Notes under the pieces: model-generated
What the model was told of the DNA's origin: nothing
The model's database searches: none
The model's input: the letters and a program-made list of their open reading frames with translations, nothing else
Position numbers and translations under genes: made by a program
In this document: one piece after another, positions 44,258 to 54,421 of the stretch
How the letters are laid out: the number at the start of each line of letters is the position of its first letter
Numbering within the stretch: position 1 is the first letter of the stretch
Assembly: GCF_000686805.1 (NCBI RefSeq)
Contig: NZ_KK366017.1
Span: 124,001-188,000, forward strand
Reading direction: 5' to 3'
Source: Bacillus sp. UNC41MFS5
Lineage (GTDB): Bacteria; Bacillota; Bacilli; Bacillales_B; DSM-18226
Length of the DNA stretch: 64,000 nt

Positions 44258-46269
44258 CAACAGGGAAACGATTAGCTAAATACGCCTTGGCGTATAAAAA
44301 AATTATTTTCGCAGCATTGGTCATGCTGACCATTTCTGTCGTAACCGATCTCGCTGGCCCGTTTATTGCTAAAAATATCATTGATCAGCATATTTTAGGA
44401 ATTGAATCTGTTTGGTATGAAACATCAAGCGGCAAAAAAGCAGTAAATTATGAAGGGAAATTTTATAAAAGAGAAAAGTATGTATCTAGTAGTGAAACAA
44501 GGGGAAAGCAAATCCAAATTTTGCAAGTTGGATCCAAGTTTGTTTTCATCGATCAAAAGCTGGAATTTGATGGGAAGCGAACTTTAAATGATGGAATATT
44601 GGAGATAAAAAATGGTGTTAGAAAGGTTGAGTATCAGGCCAAAATCTTGAGGCTATCTGAAATTTTAGCCTTTTACCAGCCTGAGATTCCCTCTATCGTT
44701 CAACTTTTAGCCATTTATTTTGGACTCTTGGTAGTTTCAGCTATGTTCCAGTACGGTGAACGTTTCTTATTGCAAAAATCAGCTAACCGCATTATTCAAA
44801 AAATGCGTGAAGATGTGTATGAACAAATACAACGTCTGCCAATTAATTATTTTGATAACCTGCCAGCTGGGAAAGTAGTCGCAAGAATTACGAATGATAC
44901 AGAGGCAATCCGTGAGTTATATGTTACGGTTCTTGCAACCTTTTTTACAAGTTCCATTTATATTACAGGCATTTATGTGGCTTTGTTTATTTTAAATGTA
45001 AAGCTTGCAGCGATATGTTTATTGTTATTGCCGATTCTTTATGTATGGATGTTGATTTACCGTAAGTATGCTTCAAAATACAACCGTGAGATTCGGTCCA
45101 GGAATAGCGAAATAAATGCCATGATTAATGAGTCAATCCAAGGGATGAGTATTATCCAAGCGTTCAGTCGTGAAAAAGAAACAAAAGCAGATTTTGAGAA
45201 ACTTAACCATGAGCATTTTACGTTCCAGAATAAATTATTAAGTCTCAATTCATTGACCTCGCACAACCTAGTCGGTGTCTTAAGAAATCTTATTTTTGTA
45301 GCTTTTATTTGGTATTTCGGCGGTCAGGCACTCAATACTTCTACAATCCTTTCACTAGGGATGCTATATGCCTTTGTTGATTATATCAACCGGCTTTTCC
45401 AACCGGTTCAGGGGATAGTCAATCAATTGGCCAATCTAGAACTTGCTCTTGTGGCAGGAGAACGCGTATTCAAACTGATGGATGAACCGGGGGAAAATGT
45501 AAGTAGTGAGCGAATTGCCCGTTTTAAAGGAAATGTAACATTTGATCATGTATCATTTGGTTATAAAGAAGGGGAATACGTTTTAAAGAATATTGATTTT
45601 GAAGCAAAGCATGGTGAAACAGTCGCCCTAGTTGGCCACACGGGATCTGGAAAAAGTTCAATTATGAATTTACTTTTCCGTTTTTATGATTGTCAAAAGG
45701 GAAAAATTACGATTGATGGAAGAGATATTGAAACGATTTCACGTCAATCTATCCGTAACCATATGGGAATTGTTTTGCAGGATCCCTATTTATTTACAGG
45801 AACAATAGCCTCAAATGTAAGTCTTAATGATCCTGTGATAACCAAAGAAAAAGTAGAGAAAGCATTAAGGGATGTAGGGGCTGACAAGGTATTCAAGAAT
45901 TTAGAAAATGGTTATGATGAGCCAGTACTTGAGAAAGGCAGTACCCTCTCAAGTGGGCAGCGGCAGATAATTTCCTTTGCACGTGCGCTGGCATTCAATC
46001 CAGCTATACTTATACTCGACGAAGCTACCTCAAGTATTGATACTGAAACGGAAACTGTGATTCAAGAGGCAATGGAAGTTCTGAAAAAAGGACGGACCAC
46101 CTTTATCATTGCCCACCGGTTATCAACGATTCGTAACGCTGACCAAATCATTGTTTTAGACCGTGGAATGATTGTTGAAAAGGGCACACATGATGAATTA
46201 ATGGAGAGAAAAGGTAAATATTATCAAATGTATGAACTTCAGCAGGGCAACACAGATTTGGCCGGATAG
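44254..46269 (+). CDS. bmrD: Heterodimeric multidrug ABC exporter subunit BmrD
   Basis: 671 residues, close to YheH/BmrD. It carries the family's extra extracytoplasmic insert (about residues 50-135) between the first two membrane helices. The ATPase has Walker A LVGHTGSGKSS, a variant signature LSSGQRQI and Walker B LILDEATSSID with the catalytic Glu. With BmrC it forms an exporter with one competent site. Substrates are likely ribosome-targeting and other drugs, given the leader type. Confidence 0.88.
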   Translation: MTTGKRLAKYALAYKKIIFAALVMLTISVVTDLAGPFIAKNIIDQHILGIESVWYETSSGKKAVNYEGKFYKREKYVSSSETRGKQIQILQVGSKFVFIDQKLEFDGKRTLNDGILEIKNGVRKVEYQAKILRLSEILAFYQPEIPSIVQLLAIYFGLLVVSAMFQYGERFLLQKSANRIIQKMREDVYEQIQRLPINYFDNLPAGKVVARITNDTEAIRELYVTVLATFFTSSIYITGIYVALFILNVKLAAICLLLLPILYVWMLIYRKYASKYNREIRSRNSEINAMINESIQGMSIIQAFSREKETKADFEKLNHEHFTFQNKLLSLNSLTSHNLVGVLRNLIFVAFIWYFGGQALNTSTILSLGMLYAFVDYINRLFQPVQGIVNQLANLELALVAGERVFKLMDEPGENVSSERIARFKGNVTFDHVSFGYKEGEYVLKNIDFEAKHGETVALVGHTGSGKSSIMNLLFRFYDCQKGKITIDGRDIETISRQSIRNHMGIVLQDPYLFTGTIASNVSLNDPVITKEKVEKALRDVGADKVFKNLENGYDEPVLEKGSTLSSGQRQIISFARALAFNPAILILDEATSSIDTETETVIQEAMEVLKKGRTTFIIAHRLSTIRNADQIIVLDRGMIVEKGTHDELMERKGKYYQMYELQQGNTDLAG

Positions 46270-46276
46270 AAGGGAC

Positions 46277-46306
46277 CCCCTTAACAAAGTTAAGGGGATT
46301 TTTTTT
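46277..46306 (+). terminator. Intrinsic terminator of bmrCD
   Basis: CCCCTTAAC pairs perfectly with GTTAAGGGG, followed by eight Ts. Confidence 0.85.
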
Positions 46307-46343
46307 AATAATAAGAAAGTATAAGTTTTTGAACCTAGTTTAC

Positions 46344-46495
46344 TGTCTAGCTCCAGCGCCCTAGCGGCTAGTGTCCTTCGCTCTCCGCCCTACGATAAGT
46401 CAAGCACGAATGCGCCTCCGGCTCTTCGTGTTTCCTTTATCTCAGTTGGAGCGCTCCAGGCCATACGCCGCTGACCAGGGCGCTTGCTCTTTTCT
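46344..46495. repeat. Bacillaceae GTCTAGCTCCAGCGCC-type dispersed repeat
   Basis: A GC-richer 150-base element begins TGTCTAGCTCCAGCGCC and ends GGGCGCTTGCTCTTTTC, with partly complementary ends and an inner GGAGCGCTCC palindrome. Its sequence is typical of a non-coding repeat found many times in Bacillus genomes. It touches the last codons of the minus-strand oxidoreductase gene. Confidence 0.75.
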
Positions 46496-47114
46496 AATAA
46501 GTAAGCCCTACTCGTGAACCGATAAATTCATTGCTAAATAGCTGATTATAGGCAAAATCCGCTGTATCGTAAATAGAGATGGAAGAAGAATCATCAGGAA
46601 GAAAGTCTTTTTCATATCTGTAATTTCCTAATCTCTCTCCAATAGGTAAATAAGTCGGGCAAACAATCGTCCAATCGAGCCCAGAATCTTTTAATAATAA
46701 ATATGCCCGTAAATGTTCTTCAGCATCTCGTGTGCTTTTCCGTTTTGATTCAGACGATTGAAATCGATATAAATGGGGTGCAGACCGAGCCTGGAGAATT
46801 CCAGCCGTTCCAATCGTAATAATCCGGTGTATTCCTTGGGCTTTCATATGTTTAATGATAAAGGGCATCGAGTCAGACAGTACCGTGGTACCAGCTGTAT
46901 TTAGAGAACTAATCACTGCATCCGATCCAGTTAAACTACTCGCAATGTCCGTTTCATTTAGCACATTACCTTCCTTAACAAGAAGGCCATCTCTTTTAAT
47001 GTTTAGTTTACTGCTATCTCTCACCAGAGCACGGACGGAGTGGTGATTGGATAAAACATTTTCTAATATAACCGACCCAACTCTGCCTGTTGCTCCAAAA
47101 ATGGTAATGTTCAC
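46494..47114 (-). CDS. NAD(P)-binding NmrA/SDR-like oxidoreductase
   Basis: 206 residues with an N-terminal GATGRVGSVILE dinucleotide motif and an atypical SDR pattern (SGLDWTIVCPTYLP) as in YwnB/YhfK-type proteins. There is no classical YxxxK. The stop codon lies in the edge of the dispersed repeat. AGGAGGTG precedes the ATG. Substrate unknown; a redox or stress sensor role is common in the family. Confidence 0.8.
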   Translation of the reverse strand: MNITIFGATGRVGSVILENVLSNHHSVRALVRDSSKLNIKRDGLLVKEGNVLNETDIASSLTGSDAVISSLNTAGTTVLSDSMPFIIKHMKAQGIHRIITIGTAGILQARSAPHLYRFQSSESKRKSTRDAEEHLRAYLLLKDSGLDWTIVCPTYLPIGERLGNYRYEKDFLPDDSSSISIYDTADFAYNQLFSNEFIGSRVGLTY

Positions 47115-47219
47115 AAAAAGTTCACCTCCTGGTCAATAAAGTGTAATATTCGTCACTTGCCAACCCGACAGCTTATGATATTTTAAAAATGTTTAAGTAT
47201 TTACTATTATAGGGGTGGG

Positions 47220-47309
47220 ATGTATATGTCAGAGTATTCGGTAGTACTATTGATCGGTAGTTTTTTAATCCTTTCTTATTATATCGGATATACAATCATT
47301 AAACATTAA
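47220..47309 (+). CDS. Small single-helix membrane peptide
   Basis: MYMSEYSVVLLIGSFLILSY is followed by YIGYTIIKH: 29 residues that are almost entirely one membrane helix. AGGGGTGGGA serves ATG 47220 or, with better spacing, ATG 47226. A strong terminator follows, supporting a real gene. Function unknown. Confidence 0.6.
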   Translation: MYMSEYSVVLLIGSFLILSYYIGYTIIKH

Positions 47310-47335
47310 TTTAACTTCAGATAAGTGTCTGAATC

Positions 47336-47387
47336 AGACTGTCGACAAATTCGAATATAATCGGATTTATCGACAGTCTTTTTTTAT
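47336..47387 (+). terminator. Intrinsic terminator
   Basis: AGACTGTCGACAAAT pairs with ATTTATCGACAGTCT (one mismatch), followed by seven Ts. Confidence 0.85.
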
Positions 47388-47734
47388 GATTATTGAAATA
47401 ATGGAATTTTATAGCTTAGCTTAGTTTCCTCTATTATAAATACTCTCCAAATTCTTCTGGCTTCTAGGCATGAATCGCATGGCGCTCTTTTTCCCCACAC
47501 TTATTACCAGGGATGTAAATAATACCATTAGGGAGAAAGGTCTTGTAAAGGACTTAATTAAGTGATAATATTCTGAATATTAAAATTGATAGGATTATGA
47601 CCAAAAACAAAAGGCACGAGTTCCTCACAATTTAGGATTTTGCTAGAATGTCAAACAGGTTAATTATGACCTTCATACTAATGTGGTATAAAGCCGTTGC
47701 AGAGTGAAAATCCATGGAAAAGGAGAGTAGGGAA
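47388..47734. other. Gene-free stretch before the AraC gene
   Basis: I see no supported gene here. The segment is AT-rich, lacks inverted repeats of note, and presumably carries the AraC gene promoter near its right end. Confidence 0.5.
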
Positions 47735-48532
47735 ATGAGTTTAAAGTTAATAGACAACAGGTTTATACCTATACAGCCAGAATTAGAACAAAACGCGGAT
47801 TACTATCTCGAAAAAAAAGAGTTAGATATAATAAACCAAACAACTATACTGTATTATCAATTTCAATTGAATAAAGATTTAAACAAGTCTATTTTGATTG
47901 AACCAGATGGTTGTATTGATATCATGTTTTGGTGTAATGACATTTCCCCTCGTGCAATTGTGTATGGAAGTCGACTACAGAAAGTACCTATTATCTTTCA
48001 AGCTGGATATGAATATTTTGGAATCAGATTTATTCCTAATCTAGATTCAAGAAATTTTAATTATTCCATGAAAGAAATTGCAGACAGAGACATACTTTTA
48101 GATGACTTACTTACATTAGATCCTAATATTATAGAAATATTGATAAATGAAAATGACTTTTATGAGAGAATTAAATTATATAAAGAATTGATTGGAAATA
48201 AGATACTTACAGATTGTTCATCACAAAGGGTTATTAATTATGCGATAAATAATATCTATTCTTCAAAAGGAAATATTAATATTAATAATCTAGCAGCAGA
48301 GATAGGGTATTCACCAAGATATTTACGTAAGCTGTTTGAAGAGCGAATTGGGCTTTCACCAAAGTTATTTAGTCAAATAACAAGATATCAGTATTCTTTA
48401 AGTATGTTATTAAACCATAATTCTTTATGGGATGTTATTAATCAAAGTGGATATTATGATCAAGCACACATCATTAATGAATTTAAAAAATTTGGGGGAG
48501 TAACACCGAAACAGTTAGTGATGAAACTTTGA
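47735..48532 (+). CDS. AraC family transcriptional regulator
   Basis: 265 residues: an N-terminal DUF6597-type domain (SILIEPDGCIDIMFW) and a C-terminal AraC double helix-turn-helix (NINNLAAEIGYSPRYLRKLF, GYYDQAHIINEFKKFGGVTP). ATG 47735 has AAAGGAG upstream; ATG 47714 precedes the site. It stands directly before the copper amine oxidase gene and is the natural candidate to induce amine degradation, as FeaR does in E. coli, though it is not a close FeaR relative by domain. Confidence 0.85.
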   Translation: MSLKLIDNRFIPIQPELEQNADYYLEKKELDIINQTTILYYQFQLNKDLNKSILIEPDGCIDIMFWCNDISPRAIVYGSRLQKVPIIFQAGYEYFGIRFIPNLDSRNFNYSMKEIADRDILLDDLLTLDPNIIEILINENDFYERIKLYKELIGNKILTDCSSQRVINYAINNIYSSKGNININNLAAEIGYSPRYLRKLFEERIGLSPKLFSQITRYQYSLSMLLNHNSLWDVINQSGYYDQAHIINEFKKFGGVTPKQLVMKL

Positions 48533-48570
48533 AACTTTGAAAATTTATAATTTTCTTATTTACATATTTA

Positions 48571-48615
48571 GAAAAGACCGAAATCAATTCAATTGATTTC
48601 GGTCTTTTCTTTATT
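48571..48615 (+). terminator. Intrinsic terminator after AraC gene
   Basis: A perfect 19-base stem, starting GAAAAGACCGAAATC, around a single central base; T-rich tail. Confidence 0.85.
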
Positions 48616-48823
48616 TTCTTAATAAATCTGCTCTAATAAATTTAAGTTTATGTTCCGCTTTCTCCAATAATTTATTAACTCACCTAGATACAATGATAAT
48701 GTTATTATCTTTTAAATATAAAAGGGGGAAAGAAAAGACAATTCGAATTGTGAATGGTTTTAGAAGATAAGTCTATTATTTATTTTTTGAATTATCAAAA
48801 ATGAAAGGGGTTACATAATAAAA

Positions 48824-51121
48824 ATGATGAAAAAATTTCTTAAACACGTAATCATTTACACTACTGTTTTATTAATTGCTTTTGTTCCTTTCTCATTACT
48901 AGACAATAAGAGAGCATATGCCCATGGTGGTGAAGTGGAATTAATTAAGCTAGACACAGCATTAGAAGGTACTGGTGCAGCTATTAAATCCAGTTTTTGG
49001 AGTTTTTTTACAAATACAATTACCATCGAAAAAGATGATACGGTCATAAAAATAAAACCTGATTCAAATAAAGCAACTGTTAATGGAGAGGAAATTGAAT
49101 TAGAAACAGCGGTAACAGAAAAAAAGGGGAAGATTTATGTATCCCATCACTTTGTTAACGAAGTTTTTCCTGAACTTGAACAAACCTTTCAATTAGAAAA
49201 AGTGGATCATCCACTTGATCCACTAACATCAAAAGAAATTGAAGAAACTGTTAGCGTATTGAAAAAGGAAGGGAAATATAAGGAAAGTCTTCGTTTTACA
49301 GAAATAACGTTAAAACTGCCTGATAAAAAGAGAGTTTGGGAATGGACTTTTAATGATAAGGAGAAACAAACATTCACCAGAAAAGCAGAATTTATTGCCT
49401 TAGATGGAAAACAAGTCATTGAGGGGGAAGTTGATCTATCAACTAATAAATTAATCTCTTGGAATACAATTGATGGTGTCCATGGAATGGTTATAATCGA
49501 TGATTTCGCTACTGTCCAAACTGCCATCGAATCAAGTAAGGAGTTTATAAAAGCGCTAAAAAAACGTGACATTAAAGACGTGAAAAAAGTTGTATCGACC
49601 CCATTAACAGTAGGATATTTTGATGGGGAAGATGGTCTGGAGCATGACAAGCGTTTACTAAAGGTTGTTTCCTATTTAAATACTGGAGACGGGAATTTTT
49701 GGGCTCATCCAATTGAAAACTTAGTCGCTACAGTTGACCTTGAAAAGAAGAAAGTGATTAAAGTGGAAGATGAAGGGGTCATACCGGTTCCAATGCAATT
49801 AAATGCTTATGATGGCAGAGACTATAAAGATAAAGTTGATGTTAAACCTCTTAATATTAAAGAACCAGAAGATAAGAACTATGAAATTAAAGGAAATACA
49901 ATTAGCTGGCAAGAATGGAATTTCCACTTGCGTTTGGATACACGTGTTGGTCCTGTATTATCAACAGTTACTTATGATGACCAGGGTGAAAAGAGAAAAA
50001 TTATGTATGAGGGATCACTAGGTGGAATGATTGTTCCATACGGGGATCCAGATGTTGGTTGGTACTTTAAATCCTATTTAGATGCTGGTGACTATGGAAT
50101 GGGGCAATTAACTTCACCACTTGAATTGGGAACGGATGTACCTGAAAATGCAGTACTCCTTGATGCAACAATTGCGGATAATTCAGGAAATCCTTATATA
50201 ATTAAAAATGCTATTGCCGTATTCGAGCAGTATGCTGGTCCGGAATATAAGCATGCTGATCTTGCAACTTTTACAGAAGAAAACCAAAGTCGGGAACGCC
50301 GTGAATTAGTTATACGTTGGGTAAGTACAATAGGAAACTATGATTATATTTTTGATTGGGTATTATCACAAAATGGTACGATAAAAATTGATGTAGGAGC
50401 ATCTGGCATTGAAGCTGTAAAGGGTGTTAAGACAGAAACAATGCATGATGAAACAGCTAAAGATGATACAAAATATGGTACGTTACTTGATAATAACATT
50501 GTTGGGACAACTCACCAGCATATTTATAATTTCAGACTTGATTTAGATGTCGATGGAGAGAACAATACGTTAACAGAAATCAATCCAAAAGTAGAAGCAA
50601 ATAAAGATGGTGGACCTCGAAAAAGTGTCATGGTTACTGAGCAAAAAAAGGTAACAACTGAACAGGAAGCTATTCAAAAGTTTGATCCTTCAACTATTCG
50701 CTTGTTAAGTAATTACAATATAGAAAATAAAGTGGGAAATCCAGTATCTTATCAAATTATACCTTTTGCCGGAGGAACTCATCCTATTGCCAAAGGTGCA
50801 TTATTTAGTAAAGATGATTGGCTTTTTAACCGTGTAAACTTTATGGATAAACAATTATGGGTAACGAATTATGACCCAAATGAACGATACCCTGAAGGTA
50901 AATATCCTAACCGAAGTAAAACAGATACTGGATTGAAACATTTTACAGCTGACAATAGTTCTATTGAAAATACGGACAATGTTGTATGGATGACAACAGG
51001 GGCAACTCATGTAGCACGTGCTGAAGAATGGCCAATGATGCCAACAGAATGGGTACATGCTATGTTAAAACCTTGGAATTTCTTTGATCGAACACCAACA
51101 TTGGATTTACCAAAAAAATAA
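48824..51121 (+). CDS. tynA: Secreted copper-containing primary amine oxidase
   Basis: 765 residues with a signal peptide (cleavage near RAYAHG) and an N-terminal copper-amine-oxidase-like domain. All active-site elements are present: TPQ precursor Tyr506 in TIGNYDY, catalytic base Asp420 in KSYLDAGDYG, and copper ligands His564, His566 (THQHIYN) and His729 (GATHVAR). It oxidises tyramine or phenylethylamine to the aldehyde, ammonia and H2O2 outside the cell. The downstream aldehyde dehydrogenase and paa genes indicate phenylethylamine as substrate. AAGGGG lies 13 bases upstream of the ATG. Confidence 0.92.
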   Translation: MMKKFLKHVIIYTTVLLIAFVPFSLLDNKRAYAHGGEVELIKLDTALEGTGAAIKSSFWSFFTNTITIEKDDTVIKIKPDSNKATVNGEEIELETAVTEKKGKIYVSHHFVNEVFPELEQTFQLEKVDHPLDPLTSKEIEETVSVLKKEGKYKESLRFTEITLKLPDKKRVWEWTFNDKEKQTFTRKAEFIALDGKQVIEGEVDLSTNKLISWNTIDGVHGMVIIDDFATVQTAIESSKEFIKALKKRDIKDVKKVVSTPLTVGYFDGEDGLEHDKRLLKVVSYLNTGDGNFWAHPIENLVATVDLEKKKVIKVEDEGVIPVPMQLNAYDGRDYKDKVDVKPLNIKEPEDKNYEIKGNTISWQEWNFHLRLDTRVGPVLSTVTYDDQGEKRKIMYEGSLGGMIVPYGDPDVGWYFKSYLDAGDYGMGQLTSPLELGTDVPENAVLLDATIADNSGNPYIIKNAIAVFEQYAGPEYKHADLATFTEENQSRERRELVIRWVSTIGNYDYIFDWVLSQNGTIKIDVGASGIEAVKGVKTETMHDETAKDDTKYGTLLDNNIVGTTHQHIYNFRLDLDVDGENNTLTEINPKVEANKDGGPRKSVMVTEQKKVTTEQEAIQKFDPSTIRLLSNYNIENKVGNPVSYQIIPFAGGTHPIAKGALFSKDDWLFNRVNFMDKQLWVTNYDPNERYPEGKYPNRSKTDTGLKHFTADNSSIENTDNVVWMTTGATHVARAEEWPMMPTEWVHAMLKPWNFFDRTPTLDLPKK

Positions 51122-51265
51122 TAAGATTCAGTACTCTCTTGCATAAGGCCTTTGTGATATTTCTACTTCTTATTATGTTGTTATTTTTGAACCTAAGGTC
51201 TTACTAAAATTCATAACAGATACTATGGCAATATATATAAATCGAATATTAAGGAGAAAATAAAT

Positions 51266-52735
51266 ATGAAACATTATCAATTATTTATTAATGGAAAATG
51301 GGTTGATGCACTTTCCGGGAAAACTTTTGAGTCTTTAAATCCTGCAACAGGTGAAGTGAATGCATTAGTTGCGGAGGCTGGTCCTGAAGATGTAAATTTA
51401 GCCGTTGAAGCAGCCCGAAAAGCATTTGAAACCGGTCCGTGGGCTAATATGGCCCCAGGGGATAGAGGGAGATTACTTTATAAAGTAGCCCAAGCTCTTT
51501 GGGAAAAAGCAGACATGCTTGCTGAAGTTGAAACGCGGGATAATGGACTGCCAATTAATGAAACAAAATTTATTGCCATGCCTGCAATGATTGATGTTCT
51601 AGAATTCTATGCAGGACTTGCAAATAAAGTCCAAGGCAGTACTTTAGCATCACCAAACAATCGCTTTAATTACACATTAAAAGAACCAATTGGAGTTGTT
51701 GGTGCAATTGTACCTTGGAATTTTCCACTCATGCTTACAATGTGGAAGCTGGCTCCTGCTTTAGCAGCCGGAAATACAATTGTCATCAAGCCAGCAGAAC
51801 AAACTCCTGTTAGTATTCTTGAATTGGTTAAAATCTTTCATGAAGTAGGCATTCCAGATGGAGTTATTAACGTTGTACCAGGTTTCGGAAAAACCGCAGG
51901 TGATGCACTTTCATCTCATCCAGATATAGATAAAATTGCATTTACAGGCTCAACAAACACTGGTCGATTAATAATGCAAGCAGCAAGTAAAAATCTAAAA
52001 CCAATTAGTCTCGAATTAGGTGGAAAATCACCAAATATCGTGTTTGATGATGCAAACATTGAAAATGCTGTGAATGGATCGATGTTCGGTATCTTCTTTG
52101 CTCAAGGTCAAGTTTGTGCATCAGGTACAAGGCTATTTGTTCAAGATGGTATTTATGATAAGTTTATGGACTCTTTCGTAAAGAAAGCAAAATCCATACG
52201 TGTAGGAAATCCTTTAGAACAAACGACACAAATGGGACCTCAAGTTTCACTACAGCAATTAGAAAGAATTCAACAGTATGTGTCTGTCGGAATTGAAGAA
52301 GGTGCTAATCTTGTCATTGGTGGTCAAAGAAACAATGACGCAGGGAACGGATACTTTTTTACACCAACAGTCTTCGAAAATGTTACAAATGAAATGACGA
52401 TTGCCCGTGAAGAAATCTTTGGTCCTGTTTTGTCAGTTATTCGTTTTAAAGATGAAGAGGACGCGTTAAAAAAAGCAAATGATACATTGTATGGATTAGC
52501 TTCAGGATTATGGACAAATGATTTAAAACGAGCACATCGTATGGCAAAGGGGTTAAAAGCAGGTACAGTTTATGTAAATACATTTAGTATGTTAGACAGT
52601 GCTGCGCCATTTGGTGGTAGAAAACAAAGTGGATTTGGAAGAGAACTAGGTATTCAAGCGATGGATATGTATACTGAGACAAAAAATGTATGGATTGATT
52701 TGAGTGAAGAAGGCTTGAATTGGTATGGTATATAA
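51266..52735 (+). CDS. feaB: Aldehyde dehydrogenase, probable phenylacetaldehyde dehydrogenase
   Basis: 489 residues; VPWNFPLMLTMWKLAPAL and FTGSTNTGR form the NAD site, Glu250 (ELGGKSP) and Cys284 (GQVCASG) the catalytic pair. AAGGAG precedes ATG 51266. Its position between the amine oxidase and the phenylacetate genes implies phenylacetaldehyde oxidation to phenylacetate. The betaine-aldehyde/ALDH2-like class is broad, so specificity is inferred from context. Confidence 0.85.
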   Translation: MKHYQLFINGKWVDALSGKTFESLNPATGEVNALVAEAGPEDVNLAVEAARKAFETGPWANMAPGDRGRLLYKVAQALWEKADMLAEVETRDNGLPINETKFIAMPAMIDVLEFYAGLANKVQGSTLASPNNRFNYTLKEPIGVVGAIVPWNFPLMLTMWKLAPALAAGNTIVIKPAEQTPVSILELVKIFHEVGIPDGVINVVPGFGKTAGDALSSHPDIDKIAFTGSTNTGRLIMQAASKNLKPISLELGGKSPNIVFDDANIENAVNGSMFGIFFAQGQVCASGTRLFVQDGIYDKFMDSFVKKAKSIRVGNPLEQTTQMGPQVSLQQLERIQQYVSVGIEEGANLVIGGQRNNDAGNGYFFTPTVFENVTNEMTIAREEIFGPVLSVIRFKDEEDALKKANDTLYGLASGLWTNDLKRAHRMAKGLKAGTVYVNTFSMLDSAAPFGGRKQSGFGRELGIQAMDMYTETKNVWIDLSEEGLNWYGI

Positions 52736-52765
52736 GGCTATGTTCAGTTGAAAACTTATCTTTAT

Positions 52766-52803
52766 AAAATCTCAAACTTCGCTGAGCGAAGTTTGAGATT
52801 TTA
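52766..52803 (+). terminator. Intrinsic terminator
   Basis: AAAATCTCAAACTTCGC pairs perfectly with GCGAAGTTTGAGATTTT; it separates the amine part from the paa operon. Confidence 0.85.
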
Positions 52804-52970
52804 TGTAGTAATATATAATTTTAGATTATTGGTAGAAACGGTTTTGGTGTAAAAACTTCAAGAATTTCAATTTATGAAATATAAAAAAGAAAAAGAAATA
52901 TCTGAATATATTTACAATGATTTCAACATGTGATACGTTATTAATATAAAGTGTAACAAAAATCACAGCA

Positions 52971-52989
52971 ATAACAAAAAGTTTGTTAT
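52971..52989. promoter_or_regulatory. Palindrome before paaK
   Basis: ATAACAAAAAGTTTGTTAT is an inverted repeat about 70 bases before paaK. With the rest of the 323-base gap lacking genes, it may be a regulator site for PaaX or another factor. Confidence 0.4.
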
Positions 52990-53058
52990 ATAAATTCTCA
53001 ACATAATAAACTTTTGTAAGCGATTAAATGGGAGAAATCGGATAAAGGGGATGAAGAA

Positions 53059-54384
53059 ATGATAATTCATGAGGTTGAAACATACTCAAAAAAGGAAATG
53101 GAAGCGCTACAACTGGCTCGATTAAAGGAAACAATAAGAAGAGTAGCTGATAAAGTACCTTTTTATCAAGAAAAGTTTAAGGATCTTAATATAACAGTAG
53201 AGGATATCCAAACTATTGAGGACGTGCGTAAACTGCCCTTTACAAAAAAAGAAGCTTTGCGTGAAAATTACCCTTTCAACTTATTTGCGGCTGACATGAA
53301 AGACATCATTCGTATTCATGCTTCTTCTGGTACCAGCGGAAAGCCAACGGTAGTGGGCTATACGAAGAACGATATTGATAATTGGGCAGATATGGTTGCC
53401 CGCGCCATTGCTATAGCTGGTGGAGAGCCAGATGGAGTATTTCAGAATGCGTACGGATATGGATTATTTACAGGTGGATTAGGTATTCATTATGGAGCAG
53501 AAAGACTTGGCATGGCAACAGTTCCGATATCCGGGGGGAATACAGAGCGTCAAATTACTGTCATTGAAGACTTTAAGCCAACAGTAATTGCTGGAACACC
53601 TTCCTATATTCTGAAAGTTGCTGAAGAAATGGAAGATATGGGGAAAAATCCAAAAAACAGCTCTTTAAAATTTGGTATCTTTGGGGCGGAGCCATGGTCG
53701 GAAGAAATGCGTAAAGTTTTAGAAGCCAAGTTGGGGATTAAAGCCTGTGATATCTATGGCCTGAGTGAAGTAATGGGGCCGGGAGTAGCGATGGAATGTC
53801 ATGAAGCGCAAGATGGATTACATATTGCGGAGGATCATTTTATCGTGGAAGTCATCAATCCGGATACCCTTGAACCTGTAACCGATGGTGAAGAAGGCGA
53901 ATTGGTTTTCACTAGCTTAACGAAAGAGGCATTTCCTGTTATACGTTATCGTACAGGAGATATCGCTTCTATTACGAGAGAAAAATGCAAATGCGGCAGA
54001 ACAACAACAAGAATGTCACGTGTGAAGGGCCGTATCGATGATATGCTCATTATACGAGGAGTAAATGTCTTCCCGTCTGAGATTGAACATTTTTTAATTC
54101 AAATCGAAGATCTTGCGCCGCATTACCAGGTGCGCCTGCGTCGCGAAGGAACGTTGGATGTGGTGGAATTACATGTGGAAGTTACTGAAGAGATTTACCA
54201 ACAAGTAAATAACGACATGCAGCATGAGCATATTCAATTTGTTATGAAAAAAGTACAGCATTCGATGAAGAATCACTGTTTGGTGAGCATGAAGGTAAGA
54301 GTGCTTGCTCCAAGAAGTATTCCTAGATCTGAAGGCAAAGCAGTCCGCATTGTGGATGAGCGGAAAGTTGCCGCTACTGTATAA
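53059..54384 (+). CDS. paaK: Phenylacetate-CoA ligase
   Basis: 441 residues of the PaaK adenylate-forming family: phosphate loop HASSGTSGKPTVVGYT, YGLSEVMGPGVAMEC, RYRTGDIA and RGVNVFPSEIE. It activates phenylacetate to phenylacetyl-CoA. A CxCGR segment (REKCKCGRTTTR) is typical. AAAGGGGATG lies upstream of ATG 53059. It is followed by a 94-base gap with an inverted repeat before paaA. Confidence 0.95.
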   Translation: MIIHEVETYSKKEMEALQLARLKETIRRVADKVPFYQEKFKDLNITVEDIQTIEDVRKLPFTKKEALRENYPFNLFAADMKDIIRIHASSGTSGKPTVVGYTKNDIDNWADMVARAIAIAGGEPDGVFQNAYGYGLFTGGLGIHYGAERLGMATVPISGGNTERQITVIEDFKPTVIAGTPSYILKVAEEMEDMGKNPKNSSLKFGIFGAEPWSEEMRKVLEAKLGIKACDIYGLSEVMGPGVAMECHEAQDGLHIAEDHFIVEVINPDTLEPVTDGEEGELVFTSLTKEAFPVIRYRTGDIASITREKCKCGRTTTRMSRVKGRIDDMLIIRGVNVFPSEIEHFLIQIEDLAPHYQVRLRREGTLDVVELHVEVTEEIYQQVNNDMQHEHIQFVMKKVQHSMKNHCLVSMKVRVLAPRSIPRSEGKAVRIVDERKVAATV

Positions 54385-54421
54385 AATATTAAATTTTTAT
54401 AAAATTGTTTGATTTTTAATG

